Both the position numbers and the translations under genes were made by a program. Below, piece by piece: positions 43,583 to 53,959 of a DNA stretch of 64,000 bases (positions within the stretch are counted from its first letter, which is position 1; each line of letters begins with the position of its first letter). The notes beneath the pieces are model-generated. The model was not told the origin of the DNA. It searched no databases and saw only the letters and a program-made list of their open reading frames with translations. Source of the DNA: Lithodes maja (taxonomy: Eukaryota; Arthropoda; Malacostraca; Decapoda; Lithodidae); assembly GCA_037953745.1 (NCBI GenBank), contig JBAKBP010003147.1:1-64000 (forward strand). The letters run 5' to 3'.

Positions 43583-46500
43583 ACAGAAATATTGAGAGTG
43601 TAAATGAGAGGTTAAATGGAACAATTTTAGCGTCAGGCGAAAGCGATAAGGATATTCAGTCTCATGCTAAAAATGATGACTATAATGCAAATGATAGTAG
43701 TGATGGTGCAACGGAAGATGGAAATGTCGCTAAAAACAAAGGTAAATTAGGTATAAAGAAAAGAAGTAAATTGAGAGTATATTACACAAACTGTAGGAGT
43801 CTATGTAACAAAATGAACGAACTTAGAGCCCTTGTTAGCAAAGAAAATATAGACATAATAGCGCTAACTGAAACGTGGATTAATACAGAAACCAGGCATT
43901 TTTTAGCAGAATTTGATATACCAGGATATAGTTTGTTTAAATATGACCGAACAAGTAAGAGGGGTGGCGGTATAGCAGTGTTTGTCAGGAGTACATTAAA
44001 AAGCTGTATTAAATCAGGTATTAGACTAAATAACGATAATGAAAGTGTTTGGGTAGAAGTTAACGAAGGTAGTGAGACCATAGTTATTGGAGTTATGTAT
44101 AGACCGCCAAATATGAGTAGAAATGACGGAACGTCATTATGGGAGGAAATTAAAATGGCATCAAGGTTTAGCAATGTGTGCATTATGGGGGATTTTAATT
44201 TTCCGAATATAGATTGGCAGCATCAAATAGGAGACTCTGATTCTGAGGAGTTTATAGAGGTAGTACAAGATAGTTTTTTTATTTCAATTCATAGATACGC
44301 CGACTAGAGGTAATAATATTCTCGATTTAGTTTTCAGTAACAATGAACATATGGTAAATAATGTAGAGATAGGGGACCACCTAGGAAATAGTGACCACAA
44401 TTCTGTGTATTTTAATATACAATGGAAAGGTAATACCAGAGAGAATACAACATTAATACCTGACTTTAGAAAAGCCAATTATGGGGGGTTAAGAAGAGCC
44501 CTATTAGCGGACCCTATGGTCAAAAAATTAAGTCGATCCAGGTGTCCAAATGAGTGTACCCCTTCTCAGGCACCTGTCATCTTAAGTCAGGAAGAGACGT
44601 CAACCTTGGTAGATACATAGGATAATTTTATCAAGTCAGTATTCAATGCACAAAATAAATACATCCCCAAAAGAAAATTTAGATCAACACAGAACCAACC
44701 CAAATGGATGAATAATAGACTATTAGATCTTCTAGGACAAAAGAGAGGAATATATAGAAAAATTAGAAAAGGCGAAATTCACCTACTTGCTTACTATCAG
44801 AATCTATCAAGACAGGTAAAAAAGGATATTAGGAAAGAAAACAGAAATTATGAAATTAAGGTTGCCAATGACTCAAAAAATAATCCTAAAGCTTTTTACC
44901 AACTATATAAATCCAAGGTTAGAGATGTAATTGGTCCCCTTAAAACTTCGACAGGAGAAATGACAGAAAATGATTTAGAAATGTGCAGTACATTAAATAG
45001 TCAATTTCTTTCCGTTTTCACTAATGAAAATTTGGCACAGTTTCCAGAAGTCCGTAAGGTATATAGCGATAGTATAGAAAATAGGTTAAGTACGGTTACT
45101 ATAAGTAGAAATGATGTGCTTAAGGAAATTGACAGACTGAAACCTCATAAATCGCCTGGTCCTGATGAGGTATATGCTAGAGTATTAAAAGAATGTAGGG
45201 ATGAGTTAAGTTACCCATTAACATTTTATTTAACAAGTCATTGGAGACAGGTATAGTTCCAGAAGCTTGGAAGCTTGCAAACGTAGTTCCGATCTTCAAA
45301 AAAGGTGACAAATCAATAGCATCCAATTACCGTCCCATTAGTCTTACATCAATCATAGGAAAGCTACTAGAGTCAATTATTGCTAGTAAAATTAGAAACC
45401 ACTTAGATACATTTAATTTAATAAATTCTTCTCAGCATGGATTCACTCAGGGACGTTCTTGCCTTACTAATTTGCTTAGTTTTTTCTCAGAGGTATATGA
45501 AGCAGTAGATAATGACAAGTCATATGATATAATATATTTAGATTTCAGTAAACCTTTCGACAGAGTCCCCCATGAGAGATTGATGAGAAAGGTTGAGGCG
45601 CATGGAATAGGTGGGGCGTTGTTGGGATGGATTAGGTCATGGCTAATTGGTAGGAAGCAGAGAGTCAGCATAAATGGTACGAAGTCAGAATGGGGAGCAG
45701 TCAAAAGTGGTGTCCCCCAGGGATCTGTATTAGGTCCCCTGTTGTTTGTTATATACATAAATGACCTTGATTTAGGTATAACTAGTAGGATAAGTAAATT
45801 TGCAGACGATACCAAAATGGGGAGAACAATTGATTCAGATAGAGATATAGAGTGCCTCCAAAGGGATCTAGATACCTTACACGAATGGTCAGTAAATTGG
45901 CAGATGAAGTTTAACATTGACAAATGCAAGGTATTAAAGATAGGGAAGATGCATACAAATGTTAAATATAAACTAGCTAATGTGGAATTAGAAAACTCGA
46001 ATTGTGAGAAAGATCTAGGTGTGTTTGTTAGCAATGATTTGAAGCCTAGACAACAGTGTATAAGCGTTCGAAACAAGGCAAACAAGATTCTCGGGTTCAT
46101 CTCAAGGAGTGTGAGTAACAGAACTGCTGATGTTATCTTAAAACTTTACTTGTCATTAGTGAGACCCCATATGGATTATGCTGTTCAATTTTGGTGTCCT
46201 TATTACAGAATGGACATAGATTCATTGGAGAGAGTACAACGTAGAATGACAAAAATGATCCATAATATTAGAAATCTTCCGTATAAAGAAAGGTTGAAGA
46301 AATTAGACTTACATTCGTTAGAGAGACGCAGAGTTAGAGGGGATATGATAGAGGTGTTCAAGTGGGTTAGTGGGATTAACAAAGGGGACATGACAAATGT
46401 ACTAAAGCTCAGTGATAGCGAAAGAACTCGTACCAATGGTTTCAAATTAGATAAATTTCGTTTCAGAAAAGATATAGGCAAATATCGGTTTGGTAACAGA

Positions 46501-46608
46501 GTTGTAGATGGGTGGAATGGACTACCAAGTGCTATAGTGGGATTAAAAACGATAGGGAGCTTTAAGATAAAATTGGATAAGCATATGGACGAGAAGGGTT
46601 GGGTGTGA
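43582..46608 (+). pseudogene. CR1-like ORF2 (endonuclease and reverse transcriptase), lightly damaged
   Basis: The open frame follows ORF1 directly with no obvious ATG spacing. Endonuclease: LRVYYTNCRSLCNKMNEL, ALTETWINTE, GVMYRPPNMS, CIMGDFNFPNIDW, then a frameshift near 44280 to frame 2 (RGNNILDLVFSNN, LGNSDHNSVYF). A single TAG at 44618-44620 interrupts the linker. Another frameshift near 45235 returns to frame 1 for reverse transcriptase: EAWKLANVVPIFKKGDKS, NYRPISLTSIIGK, LDFSKPFDRVPHE, SGVPQGSVLGPLLF, KFADDTKMGR, and a C-terminal domain ending about 46608. Only three lesions in about 1000 codons, and the catalytic FADD is intact, so it is a recent copy. Confidence 0.87.
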
Positions 46609-46813
46609 AGGGGGATCAGCAGGGTTGGGCCAATCAGCGCTCTGCAGACCCCCGTAATCCTGCGTTAATCTCTAACCGTTTTGGTAAGATGATCCTCAGG
46701 GTATTAGAGTGTTGAGCCTATAATTGGGCTTTGTAATTGGGATTGTGTGGTACAGGGATCTGCCTTGCTTAGGCCAATCGACTTTCTGCAGACTCCCATT
46801 TTCTTATGTTCTT

Positions 46814-47135
46814 ATGTATGTACGGTACTTAAATTATTAATGTCTGTATGTACGGTACTTAAATTATTAATGTCTGTATGTACGGTACTTAAATTATTAA
46901 TGTCTGTATGTACGGTACTTAAATTATTAATGTCTGTATGTACGGTACTTAAATTATTAATGTCTGTATGTACGGTACTTAAATTATTAATGTCTGTATG
47001 TACGGTACTTAAATTATTAATGGCTGTATGTACGGTACTTAAATTATTAATGTCTGTATGTACGGTACTTAAATTATTAATGTCTGTATGTACGGTACTT
47101 AAATTATTAATGTCTGTATGTACGGTACTTAAATT
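46814..47135. repeat. 30-bp minisatellite, right part (about 11 copies)
   Basis: Continuation of the array at 42277 in the same orientation and phase. One unit (near 47021) has GGCTG for GTCTG. A 169-aa frame across it is an artefact of the 30-base period, a multiple of 3. Confidence 0.95.
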
Positions 47136-48261
47136 GACTTCTAAGCGTTTTTATTTTGGGTTTGTTTACGGTTTTATTGTTTGTTTGTTTTTTTATCTTG
47201 GTGAAATTTGTTGCCCAGGTGTGGTATGTTATTTAATGTACTTATTTTGGAATTAATTGTACACTAAGTTGAAACTGGGGTTTTGTTTCGACGAGTGTGT
47301 GAATTTATTTTATACTTTAGGATTTGGCCATAGGAAATGCATGATTTTGGAAAACGGGTAGCTCCCGGATGAAAACATTTATTTCTGAATTGTATTCGAA
47401 TTTTATGAGATTTTATTTGCGAAATTAAATTTTGTTTTAAGAATAGGAAGGGATTATATTGCATACCAACGGGATTTGGATTTTTGTGTTTCATATTGAT
47501 ATATTTCATGTTCCTATAGATAGGATGTTTATTCCTTTTATTTAGCATCAGGTTTTAACTATAGGTTTTTTTTTGTCGGTTTAATTTTTTTTTTCTCTCA
47601 TAAACTTGGATGGTATTATGATACACGCCACGGGTTTGTGGAATTGTGTTTATTACTATTTGGTGTTTTTCCTATGGGTAGGAATTTGACTTTATTTTAT
47701 TTCACTACAATTGTGTATGTGTGATTTTTTTCCCTATGATTTTTTTTATTTTTTTTTGCAGCTGTATATTTTAGTTTTTCACCTTGTTTTATGTCAGTAT
47801 TACTTTGCTTTTTTTAATTGTATTACTACAAACTTCATTGTATAATGGGTTTTTTGTTTTGGGGGGTTTTCTTATTGGGATTTTGTTTGAAGCAATTATG
47901 TTTGCTTTGTTCAATTTTTATTCCGTTCTTTATAATTTTACTATAACTTTTTATTGTTTTAACAAAATACTTAGAAATTTTCCATTTCCACTTTCGATTT
48001 TTGTCTTAAATTTTTCCGTCTGCCTTGTCAGTCCTGTTTCCCAGGCTATTAAGCCTACCTTTGCATCTGTAGTCACCCAGGCACTATTCGTGTGACCAAT
48101 GATGATCTTGTGTTATAGAGGTGCTGCGAGATGACCATAGGTGGCGAGAGGTAACGAGAGAGGGATGGAGTTAGTTAGATTCAAACCTTACTCACTTTAA
48201 CTTTAAATTGTTTTACTCTCATATAATTTTAAGTACTTGCCTTGCGGTGGGTACACAAGGA
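47136..48261. other. T-rich non-coding stretch
   Basis: Long T-rich runs throughout. A 103-codon frame at 47784-48095 is hydrophobic because of T richness; no start context or homology supports it. No known repeat recognised. Confidence 0.55.
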
Positions 48262-48304
48262 ATTTAGTTAGGGCGTATTATATCTCAAGATTGTATTATT
48301 TACT

Positions 48305-49873
48305 ATGCAGTCATTATTACCATCTATCATATATGATATGAATGAAAGGATTGAGGAAAATGAGGTGAAAGAAGCAGTGAAACAAATGAGAGCGGGAAAA
48401 GCAGAAGGTTTGGATGGTATTGCTGTGGAGTGTATAAAGAAGGGTGGAGATGTGATAATAGATTGGTTGGTGAGACTTTTCAATGTGTGCTTTGCTGTGT
48501 CAATGGTACCAATAGACTGGAAGAGTGCATGTATTGTGCCGTTGTACAAGGGGAAGGGAGATCGGCAGGAGTGTTCAAGTTATAGAGGTATTAGTTTATT
48601 GTCAGTGGTTGGAAAGCTGTATGGCAGGGTGTTGATAGAGAGGATAATAAAGTGTACGGAAGTTGCAATAGGAGAAGAACAGTGCGGTTTTAGGAGGGGA
48701 AGAGGGTGCGTGGATCAGATGTTTGCAGTAAGACAGTTATGCGAGAAGTATTTAGAGAAGCATAAGGAGATATTTTGGGCTTTTATGGACTTGGAAAAAG
48801 CGTATGATCGTGTGGACCGTGAAGCAATGTGGAAGGTGTTAAGGATTTATGACATAGGAGGACATTTGTTAGAAGCAGTTAAGAGTTTTTATGAAGGGAG
48901 CAGAGCATGTGTGAGAGTAGGAAATGGTGAGTTGAGTGAATGGTTTGAGGTAAAGGTAGGTTTGCGACAGGGTTGTGTAATGTCACCATGGCTGTTTAAT
49001 ATGTTTATGGATGGTGTGGTGAGGGAGGTGAAAAGGAGAACTATGGGAAGAGGATTGGGTTTAGTAGGAAAGAATGGTAGAGATTGGGAGTTGAATCAGT
49101 TGCTGTTCGCTGATGACACAGCATTGGTGGCGGATTCTGATGAGAAACTGCAGCAGGTAGTCAAAGAGTTTGGTGTGGTTTGTGGAAGGAGGAAACTGAA
49201 GGTGAACGTCAATAAAAGTAAAGTAATGGTGTGTAATAGGGGAGAGCATAGGGTGAATCTAGATGTGAGGCTGGATGGGGAAATATTGGAACAAGTAGAG
49301 TGTTTTAAATATCTAGGAGGAACAATAAGCAGGAGTGGAGGTATGGAAGTGGAGGTAAAACAGAGAGTGTGTGAAGGAAGGAAGGTTTTCGGAGCAATGG
49401 GAAGTATGTGGAAGACGAGAAATCTCGGAGTGAAAGTAAAAAGTGCACTGTATCAAGGAATTGTTGTGCCAACAGTGATGTATGGGGCTGAGACATGGGC
49501 TCTGAAGAAAAAGGAGAAAAGAGGGCTGGATGTGATGGAGATGAGCTGCTTGAGGAGTATGTGTGGAGTTACTCGTAGAGACAGATTGAGGAATGAAGAG
49601 ATACGTAGGAGAGTGGGGCAGCAGGAACATTTGTCAGCCAGAGTGGACAGAAGGGTGCTGAGCTGGTATGGTCATGTTGAACGAATGGGAGATGAAAGGC
49701 TTACAAAGAGAATATGTGAGTCAGATACAAGGGGAGATAGAAGGGCAGGAAGACCCCCATTGAGATGGAGAGACTGTGTAAGAAAGGCTTTGGATGATAG
49801 AGGAATGACTATAGATCAGGCAGGGGAAGTGGTGGTGGACAAGAGTGAATGGAGAATGCTTGTGAATAGTTGA
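48305..49873 (+). CDS. RTE-like reverse transcriptase, uninterrupted
   Basis: Open frame of 522 codons; the first ATG is within the truncated protein and the original N-terminus with the endonuclease is missing. Motifs are KQMRAGKAEGLDGIAVE, IVPLYKGKGD, YRGISLLSVVGKLYGRVL, GFRRGRGCVDQMF, MDLEKAYDRVDREAM, GLRQGCVMSPWLFN, catalytic LLFADDTALVA (near 49105), KYLGGTISRSGGM, VMYGAETWAL and CGVTRRDRLRNEEIRRR. Unlike copy 1 its active site is intact and no stop is present, but a 5'-truncated copy is not expected to be expressed or autonomous. Confidence 0.88.
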   Translation: MQSLLPSIIYDMNERIEENEVKEAVKQMRAGKAEGLDGIAVECIKKGGDVIIDWLVRLFNVCFAVSMVPIDWKSACIVPLYKGKGDRQECSSYRGISLLSVVGKLYGRVLIERIIKCTEVAIGEEQCGFRRGRGCVDQMFAVRQLCEKYLEKHKEIFWAFMDLEKAYDRVDREAMWKVLRIYDIGGHLLEAVKSFYEGSRACVRVGNGELSEWFEVKVGLRQGCVMSPWLFNMFMDGVVREVKRRTMGRGLGLVGKNGRDWELNQLLFADDTALVADSDEKLQQVVKEFGVVCGRRKLKVNVNKSKVMVCNRGEHRVNLDVRLDGEILEQVECFKYLGGTISRSGGMEVEVKQRVCEGRKVFGAMGSMWKTRNLGVKVKSALYQGIVVPTVMYGAETWALKKKEKRGLDVMEMSCLRSMCGVTRRDRLRNEEIRRRVGQQEHLSARVDRRVLSWYGHVERMGDERLTKRICESDTRGDRRAGRPPLRWRDCVRKALDDRGMTIDQAGEVVVDKSEWRMLVNS

Positions 49874-50273
49874 GTGAACACGTGGTCATTTGGAGTAAGG
49901 GGTCGGGCGCAAGTTGGACTAGATAATAGTCCATCAGGCGCCTGGCCCGGGGAGACGATTAATATGAAGGGTGTGCCTGGAAGTGTGGTGGGAGGGCTTG
50001 TGGCTTTGGCTCCGCTGCATGTTTGCCTGCCGAGATCGGAACCTCTCCGGGTGGTCAGGGGCCGGGGGAGTGCTGGAGCGACTTTGGTAACCCTGGTCTC
50101 TGGGTCTTCTCCTGGGTGACCTGGATGTGTGAGAGTTTGTGTTTTTTATCTGTGTTTATTTTTTGTTTTATGATGTTTTTGTGTTTTCCCTGTTCTTGCT
50201 CTGTCTTGAGTCGGCTACCCCCAAAATGGGGATTGGGCCTGAGCATATAGATAGATAGATAGATAGATAGATC
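49874..50273 (+). other. 3' untranslated part of RTE-like LINE copy 2
   Basis: GC-rich then T-rich, with the hairpin ACCCCCAAAATGGGGATT close to the end and a (TAGA)n tail at 50247-50273. Confidence 0.65.
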
Positions 50274-50918
50274 ATATATTTTTAAGCTAATATATTTCTA
50301 TGAATAATCTTTATGTAGACAACTATACATGTGAGGGTGTATGTCCTTGTTACTTCCTCCTTCTAAAACTCATGAGTCAGGATCCATTCCCATGTCAGTT
50401 TAGCAATCATTGCACTTGTATGTCTCTCTCATGCCCTCATCCTATGACCGGAAGGTGTGAGGGAAATTTCCTACACCTCTGGCAGGTAGGGAGAGGGTGT
50501 GGAGTGAGACAAGTTGGGGAGGTGGACAGACTGATAGATACCAACATTCGGGGCGATAACATATCCCCGAGAGACTCCCTCATACATAGGATTTTCTCTA
50601 AACATTACTTTATAGTACTTCTGTATACCTTTCAGATTGTTACTTAAACATATGAAAGTGGTTTTGGACTAGAGATCTTTAATTTTCCCCCTTACCTATA
50701 TATAATATGTACAGAGTATAAGTGGGGTGGTGGCGGCGATTATACCTATTATCTATCATTATCTATCAATCATCTAGCAGAGAACTATCTTCAATCAACC
50801 TAACATAATATCTACAACTCTTAAGAACATCGACACCTTAAATCATCCTTATATAGAGTCAACAGCTAAACCATATTGGATCGTAACTCAAAACGTCCTA
50901 ATACTCATACCCGGAGTT
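50274..50918. other. Unassigned stretch
   Basis: AT-rich with scattered ATCTATCATT motifs. Short open frames only, none recognisable. Confidence 0.5.
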
Positions 50919-50930
50919 AACCCTATGAAT

Positions 50931-51452
50931 CTGGGCGGGTGCCCAACCCCGAAAAGGGTTGAAATAGGGGAGCTATCCCCCCGCCAAATGCGGCTTTCTA
51001 GGGCCTTTCCTAGCTGATGCTGAGAGGATTGGGTTCTAGTCATGTGGTGATGGGCTGGTCTATCAGAGTGAGAACTGAGCGATCTCTGCCATACCCATAG
51101 CTTACTCTGACTGTTCCTTTTACTTATATATTTTCTAGATCTCAAGTGACGGCGTCTCTTGCGTGGATTGACCTCCTAATCTACCAAGATTGGAAGCCAA
51201 AGCGTCACATCTTTCCTTTGCCCCTCAACTTTCTCTTCATAATTGCTGAGGGGCACAGGGCCCTGGGTGGGGCTTTGGTTTCCCGGGCGTTTCCGCACCC
51301 TCCTCAGCTCCCCGCCATGGAGTGGCTTCGGTCACCCAGGCTTTATTGTGGTCGGCAGGGGGGGTTCTGTGGGGGCGCTCAGTTATGGCCTTGGCCTTGC
51401 TCGGGGCCTTGGGGCTGTTCGGCCAGGCAACTTGGGGAAAAACAACAACAAC
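50931..51452 (+). mobile_element. Short retroposon with (AAC)n tail and 12-bp target duplication
   Basis: 522 bp flanked by the same 12 bases AACCCTATGAAT at 50919-50930 and 51453-51464. It begins CTGGGCGGGTGCCCAACCCC, is GC-rich, and ends GGGGAAAAACAACAACAACAAC. The long duplication and simple tail indicate target-primed retrotransposition. It is too short for ORFs of known type. It could be a SINE or the 3' end of an unrecognised LINE. Confidence 0.78.
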
Positions 51453-51464
51453 AACAACCCTATG

Positions 51465-51639
51465 AATACATTTGACTACACATAAAAGTCGTATGGAACA
51501 CGTCCCTTGATTTCGGCCCTGTCACTCTTTGAAATCTGGGGGAGGCACTCGCTGCAGGCAGTTATGCCTTTTGTCTCCCTCATTCACATAGACAAAAATA
51601 TATATATACTGCATATATACTGTATATGTATATATAAAG

Positions 51640-51720
<81 letters not shown>
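51465..51720. repeat. Flank with (TA)n and (GA)n microsatellites
   Basis: The (GA)n run covers about 51641-51718, with TA-rich repeats just before it. No gene. Confidence 0.85.
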
Positions 51721-51722
<2 letters not shown>

Positions 51723-51895
51723 ATGCCCTTATAATCTACAAGCGTCCTTAATGTCCAACCATTTCACACAAAGTACATTGTAGAGTTAAGAAAGGATGAA
51801 CGAGAAACAGGTTTGTTCCTTGGGAATCGTAATCTATTTTTGATTAGTTTCACCACAACACCAACATCTTAGGAGAAAACCCTGGACCCTGGTGA
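51721..51895. other. Unassigned stretch before the Penelope-like element
   Basis: No gene or known repeat recognised. It may include the 3' flank of the Penelope-like element. Confidence 0.4.
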
Positions 51896-51954
51896 TCACG
51901 AACGTCTTTATTATCAACGTTTGGACTTCTCAAGTCTTCATCAGCCTTTCCCCT

Positions 51955-52152
51955 TCATATTTTGTAATCGTTGCTAATTTCATTGTCAGATGAAATGTTA
52001 GTATAGCCAGGTAATAGATTCTCTTTTAAACAGACGAGGTTAAAGGCAATAGCAGTTTCAGCATTCAGGATTTTATTGTTACAGCTTTCAATAGTTCTAA
52101 CAATTTTCCTCTGGGGTTCAGAGATGAGGTACAACAGGTTAGGAAAATTCAT
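51955..52152 (-). pseudogene. Penelope-like N-terminal fragment
   Basis: 65-codon frame starting MNFPNLLYLISEP and ending ...LPGYTNISSDNEISNDYKI. The CLKENLLPGYTNI part resembles the N-terminal region of Penelope-type polyproteins, as I remember them. It lies downstream of the endonuclease end, as expected if the terminal repeat carries the next copy's start. It stops at a TGA. No catalytic part. Confidence 0.5.
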
Positions 52153-52279
52153 GGTGGATCAAACGTTTCACAAGTAAACATCTTGCATCTTCAGGGAATG
52201 GAGAGGTAATGATTAGAATAAGGACAAAACAACATATTTAGACAAAATTCGAGGATCAAGAATAGGTAGGTGGGCGGAG

Positions 52280-52855
52280 CTACTGGGTGTGGGGTGGCTG
52301 TTCATTGGTGGAAGGCAGTCTATTCGCGAGACGGGCACTAAATCTTATTGGTGGTTGGTTGTTGGCTGTGGGTGGCTGTGAATGGTTGGTGTTGTCAGTT
52401 GTGTGCTGAGCGCGGAAAGGTAAGGGAGGGGGGCACAGTGCGAGAGGAAGGGGGGCAGTATGCCTGTAGCGCTTGCCTGAAGGAAGAATTTGAAGGTCTT
52501 GTGTTTGGTTGTTGATGCTGGGGTTGAGTGTTTGGATGTATAGAGCTTCTAAAATAGCTAGTCTTCTGGGGTCTGATTCTTTGTCGAGTATGGTAGTTTG
52601 TTTGTCTAGGTCGGCGCGAGTTAGGGCAAGATGGTGGGGGGCTTGATAGTGATCTTTTATAGCGCCAGATTGAAGGTGGAGGGTTAGTCGACGGGAAAGG
52701 CGAGTCTGTGTCATTCCAACATAGGATAGGGGTCCACAGTCCCCAGAGGTGCAAATATGCTTGTATATCACATGATCGTCTTTCGGTTGGTTGGTGGAAA
52801 TGGGGCGGTTACGGAGGACAAGGTTGGAGGTCTTAGGAGATTTGTAGTAAATAAT
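52280..52855 (-). pseudogene. Penelope-like GIY-YIG endonuclease (C-terminal fragment)
   Basis: The open frame begins near 52855 with YYKSPKTSNLVLRNRP, the linker after reverse transcriptase in Penelope proteins, and continues VIYKHICTSGDCGPLSYVGMTQTRLSRR: the GIY-YIG-like pair (IYK / YVG), the conserved Arg, and the CxxxxxC arrangement typical of this endonuclease. It continues LTLHLQSGAIKDH and LEALYIQTLNPSIN (catalytic Glu in EALYI), then a low-complexity tail to the stop at 52280. The enzyme nicks target DNA for insertion. No reverse transcriptase lies upstream, so this is a remnant. Confidence 0.87.
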
Positions 52856-52860
52856 GAGTT

Positions 52861-53369
52861 ATAAGCAACTCCTTATCATATACCTATGTGACCTCGTGAC
52901 CTCTCCTGGGTTTGATTGTTGGGTTTGACCCTGTTTGATTGTTGTCTACAATCTCACCAGATGCGACCATAGGTGGGCTTAACGGCACCTAAAACAGGGT
53001 CGAAGCTTTCACATATAAACATAATACTACCAGAGGTAGGCCTAACGCTGCCTCACTCAAATCAGCGATCAGTTGCAAACTCCAAGAACTTGAGATTTGA
53101 ATCTCTCCTATCAAGAAATAGGACCAAGGAGAAGATTTAAGACTCTTCCCATCACCAGCCGCAGAGGATAACAGTACCGATGACCAAAGACCATGCAAGA
53201 ATAGTACGTTGGAGAAGAAAAACATATTATATGAATCTACGAGCTCTCGCCCAACACACAGAAAATACCTGACAAATCAATTCTTGTAGTTAGTCTGATA
53301 TGTATGAGTTCCTTCTTGAAACTCTAACTTTCCACTTGGGAATACATTACACATAATGTATTATTATTA
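52861..53369. other. Unassigned stretch
   Basis: No gene or repeat recognised. A TTA microsatellite of about six units lies at 53351-53370, just before the SINE. Confidence 0.45.
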
Positions 53370-53370
53370 T

Positions 53371-53628
53371 TATTCCTCTCACATAAGCATTGGGCTACCA
53401 TAGTGCGGTGGGAATATGAACATGATTAGATTAATATCCAGTATTCGAGAATGGATAATAAGTTGTAGGCGTGTGCATAAACCTTTAACCGTCCTAGTGG
53501 TGTAATGGTTAAGGTGTCTAAAAATCTGTGTGTGATAACCCAGGTTCGAATCCTGGTGGATCACATATATGCTTTCATTAATTTCGTTGGAGGTGTTTGG
53601 TGGTGTGGTGAAATTAATAAAAAATAGA
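53371..53628 (+). mobile_element. tRNA-derived SINE, copy 1
   Basis: A unit of about 255 bases repeated at 53697-53948 with few changes. The internal tRNA-like part (53490-53564) has A box TAGTGGTGTAATGG and perfect B box GGTTCGAATCC with a paired T stem (CCAGG/CCTGG), but the acceptor stem does not pair well and about 115 bases precede it. The 3' part has the inverted pair ATTAATTTC/GAAATTAAT and ends in an A run. Transcription by RNA polymerase III from the internal promoter is expected. Confidence 0.72.
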
Positions 53629-53696
53629 TTATCAGTGGGTTCAGGGATATTTCGTAGCGAGGCCGGTCTATATGATCTGCGCCCCATGAATATTCT

Positions 53697-53948
53697 TTCC
53701 TCTCACTGAAACATTGGGCTACCATAGTGCGGTGGGAATATGAACATGATTAGATTAATATTCATTATTCGAGAATGGATAATAAGTTGTAGGCGTGTGC
53801 ATAAACCTTTAACCGTCTTGGTGGTGTAATGGTTAAGGTGTCTACAGATCTGTGTGTGATAACCCGGGTTCGAATCCTGGTGGATCACATATATGCTTTC
53901 ATTAATTTCGTTGGAGGTGTTTGGTGTTGTGGTGAAATTAATAAAAAC
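53697..53948 (+). mobile_element. tRNA-derived SINE, copy 2 (tandem)
   Basis: Same unit as copy 1, spaced about 322 bases, same orientation. tRNA-like part at 53813-53888 with the same A and B boxes. The two copies may reflect local duplication, because the sequence just upstream (TTCCTCTCAC) is also shared. Confidence 0.72.
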
Positions 53949-53959
53949 CATAGATTACA

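Larger units (their letters stand above)
42378..46813 (+). mobile_element. Nearly full-length CR1-like LINE inserted in a 30-bp minisatellite
   Basis: Has a 5' leader of about 165 bases, ORF1 with a coiled coil and an esterase-like domain, ORF2 with endonuclease and reverse transcriptase, and a 3' end TTCTTATGTTCTTATG, an 8-base tandem tail typical of CR1. Both junctions fall within the same minisatellite unit, with at most a TG shared, so target duplication is minimal. Confidence 0.87.
48262..50273 (+). mobile_element. 5'-truncated RTE-like LINE (copy 2)
   Basis: Contains the reverse transcriptase region and a 3' part ending ACCCCCAAAATGGGGATT...GAGCATATAGATAGATAG, again a (GATA)n tail. The family is related to copy 1 at 31760. 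The endonuclease is absent. The 5' junction is approximate. Confidence 0.82.
51896..52860 (-). mobile_element. Penelope-like element, 5'-truncated, with terminal repeat region
   Basis: On the minus strand, from right to left: the end of the coding region with a GIY-YIG endonuclease, a non-coding terminal-repeat-like part with two CTGANGA...AAACG motifs (52192-52165 and 51944-51918), and between them a short frame (51955-52152) resembling the N-terminal start of a Penelope-type protein (KENLLPGYTNI). Penelope elements are often arranged as partial tandem copies sharing such a terminal repeat, which would explain an N-terminal start downstream of a C-terminal end. Reverse transcriptase is missing. 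Confidence 0.78.

Noticed and set aside
46747..47256. 169-codon frame with repeated SVCTVLKLLM
   Set aside because: It is the 30-bp minisatellite read in one frame, without homology.
47784..48095. Hydrophobic 103-codon frame resembling a membrane protein
   Set aside because: Its hydrophobicity follows from T-rich sequence; no promoter, splice context or homology is evident.
51146..51485. Open frames of 80-109 codons in GC-rich sequence
   Set aside because: They mostly lie in the retroposon with an (AAC)n tail and run through its simple-repeat end; no homology.
53490..53888. Two apparent tRNA genes
   Set aside because: A and B boxes and the T stem are present, but the acceptor stem does not pair and each is embedded in a longer repeated unit; better called a SINE.
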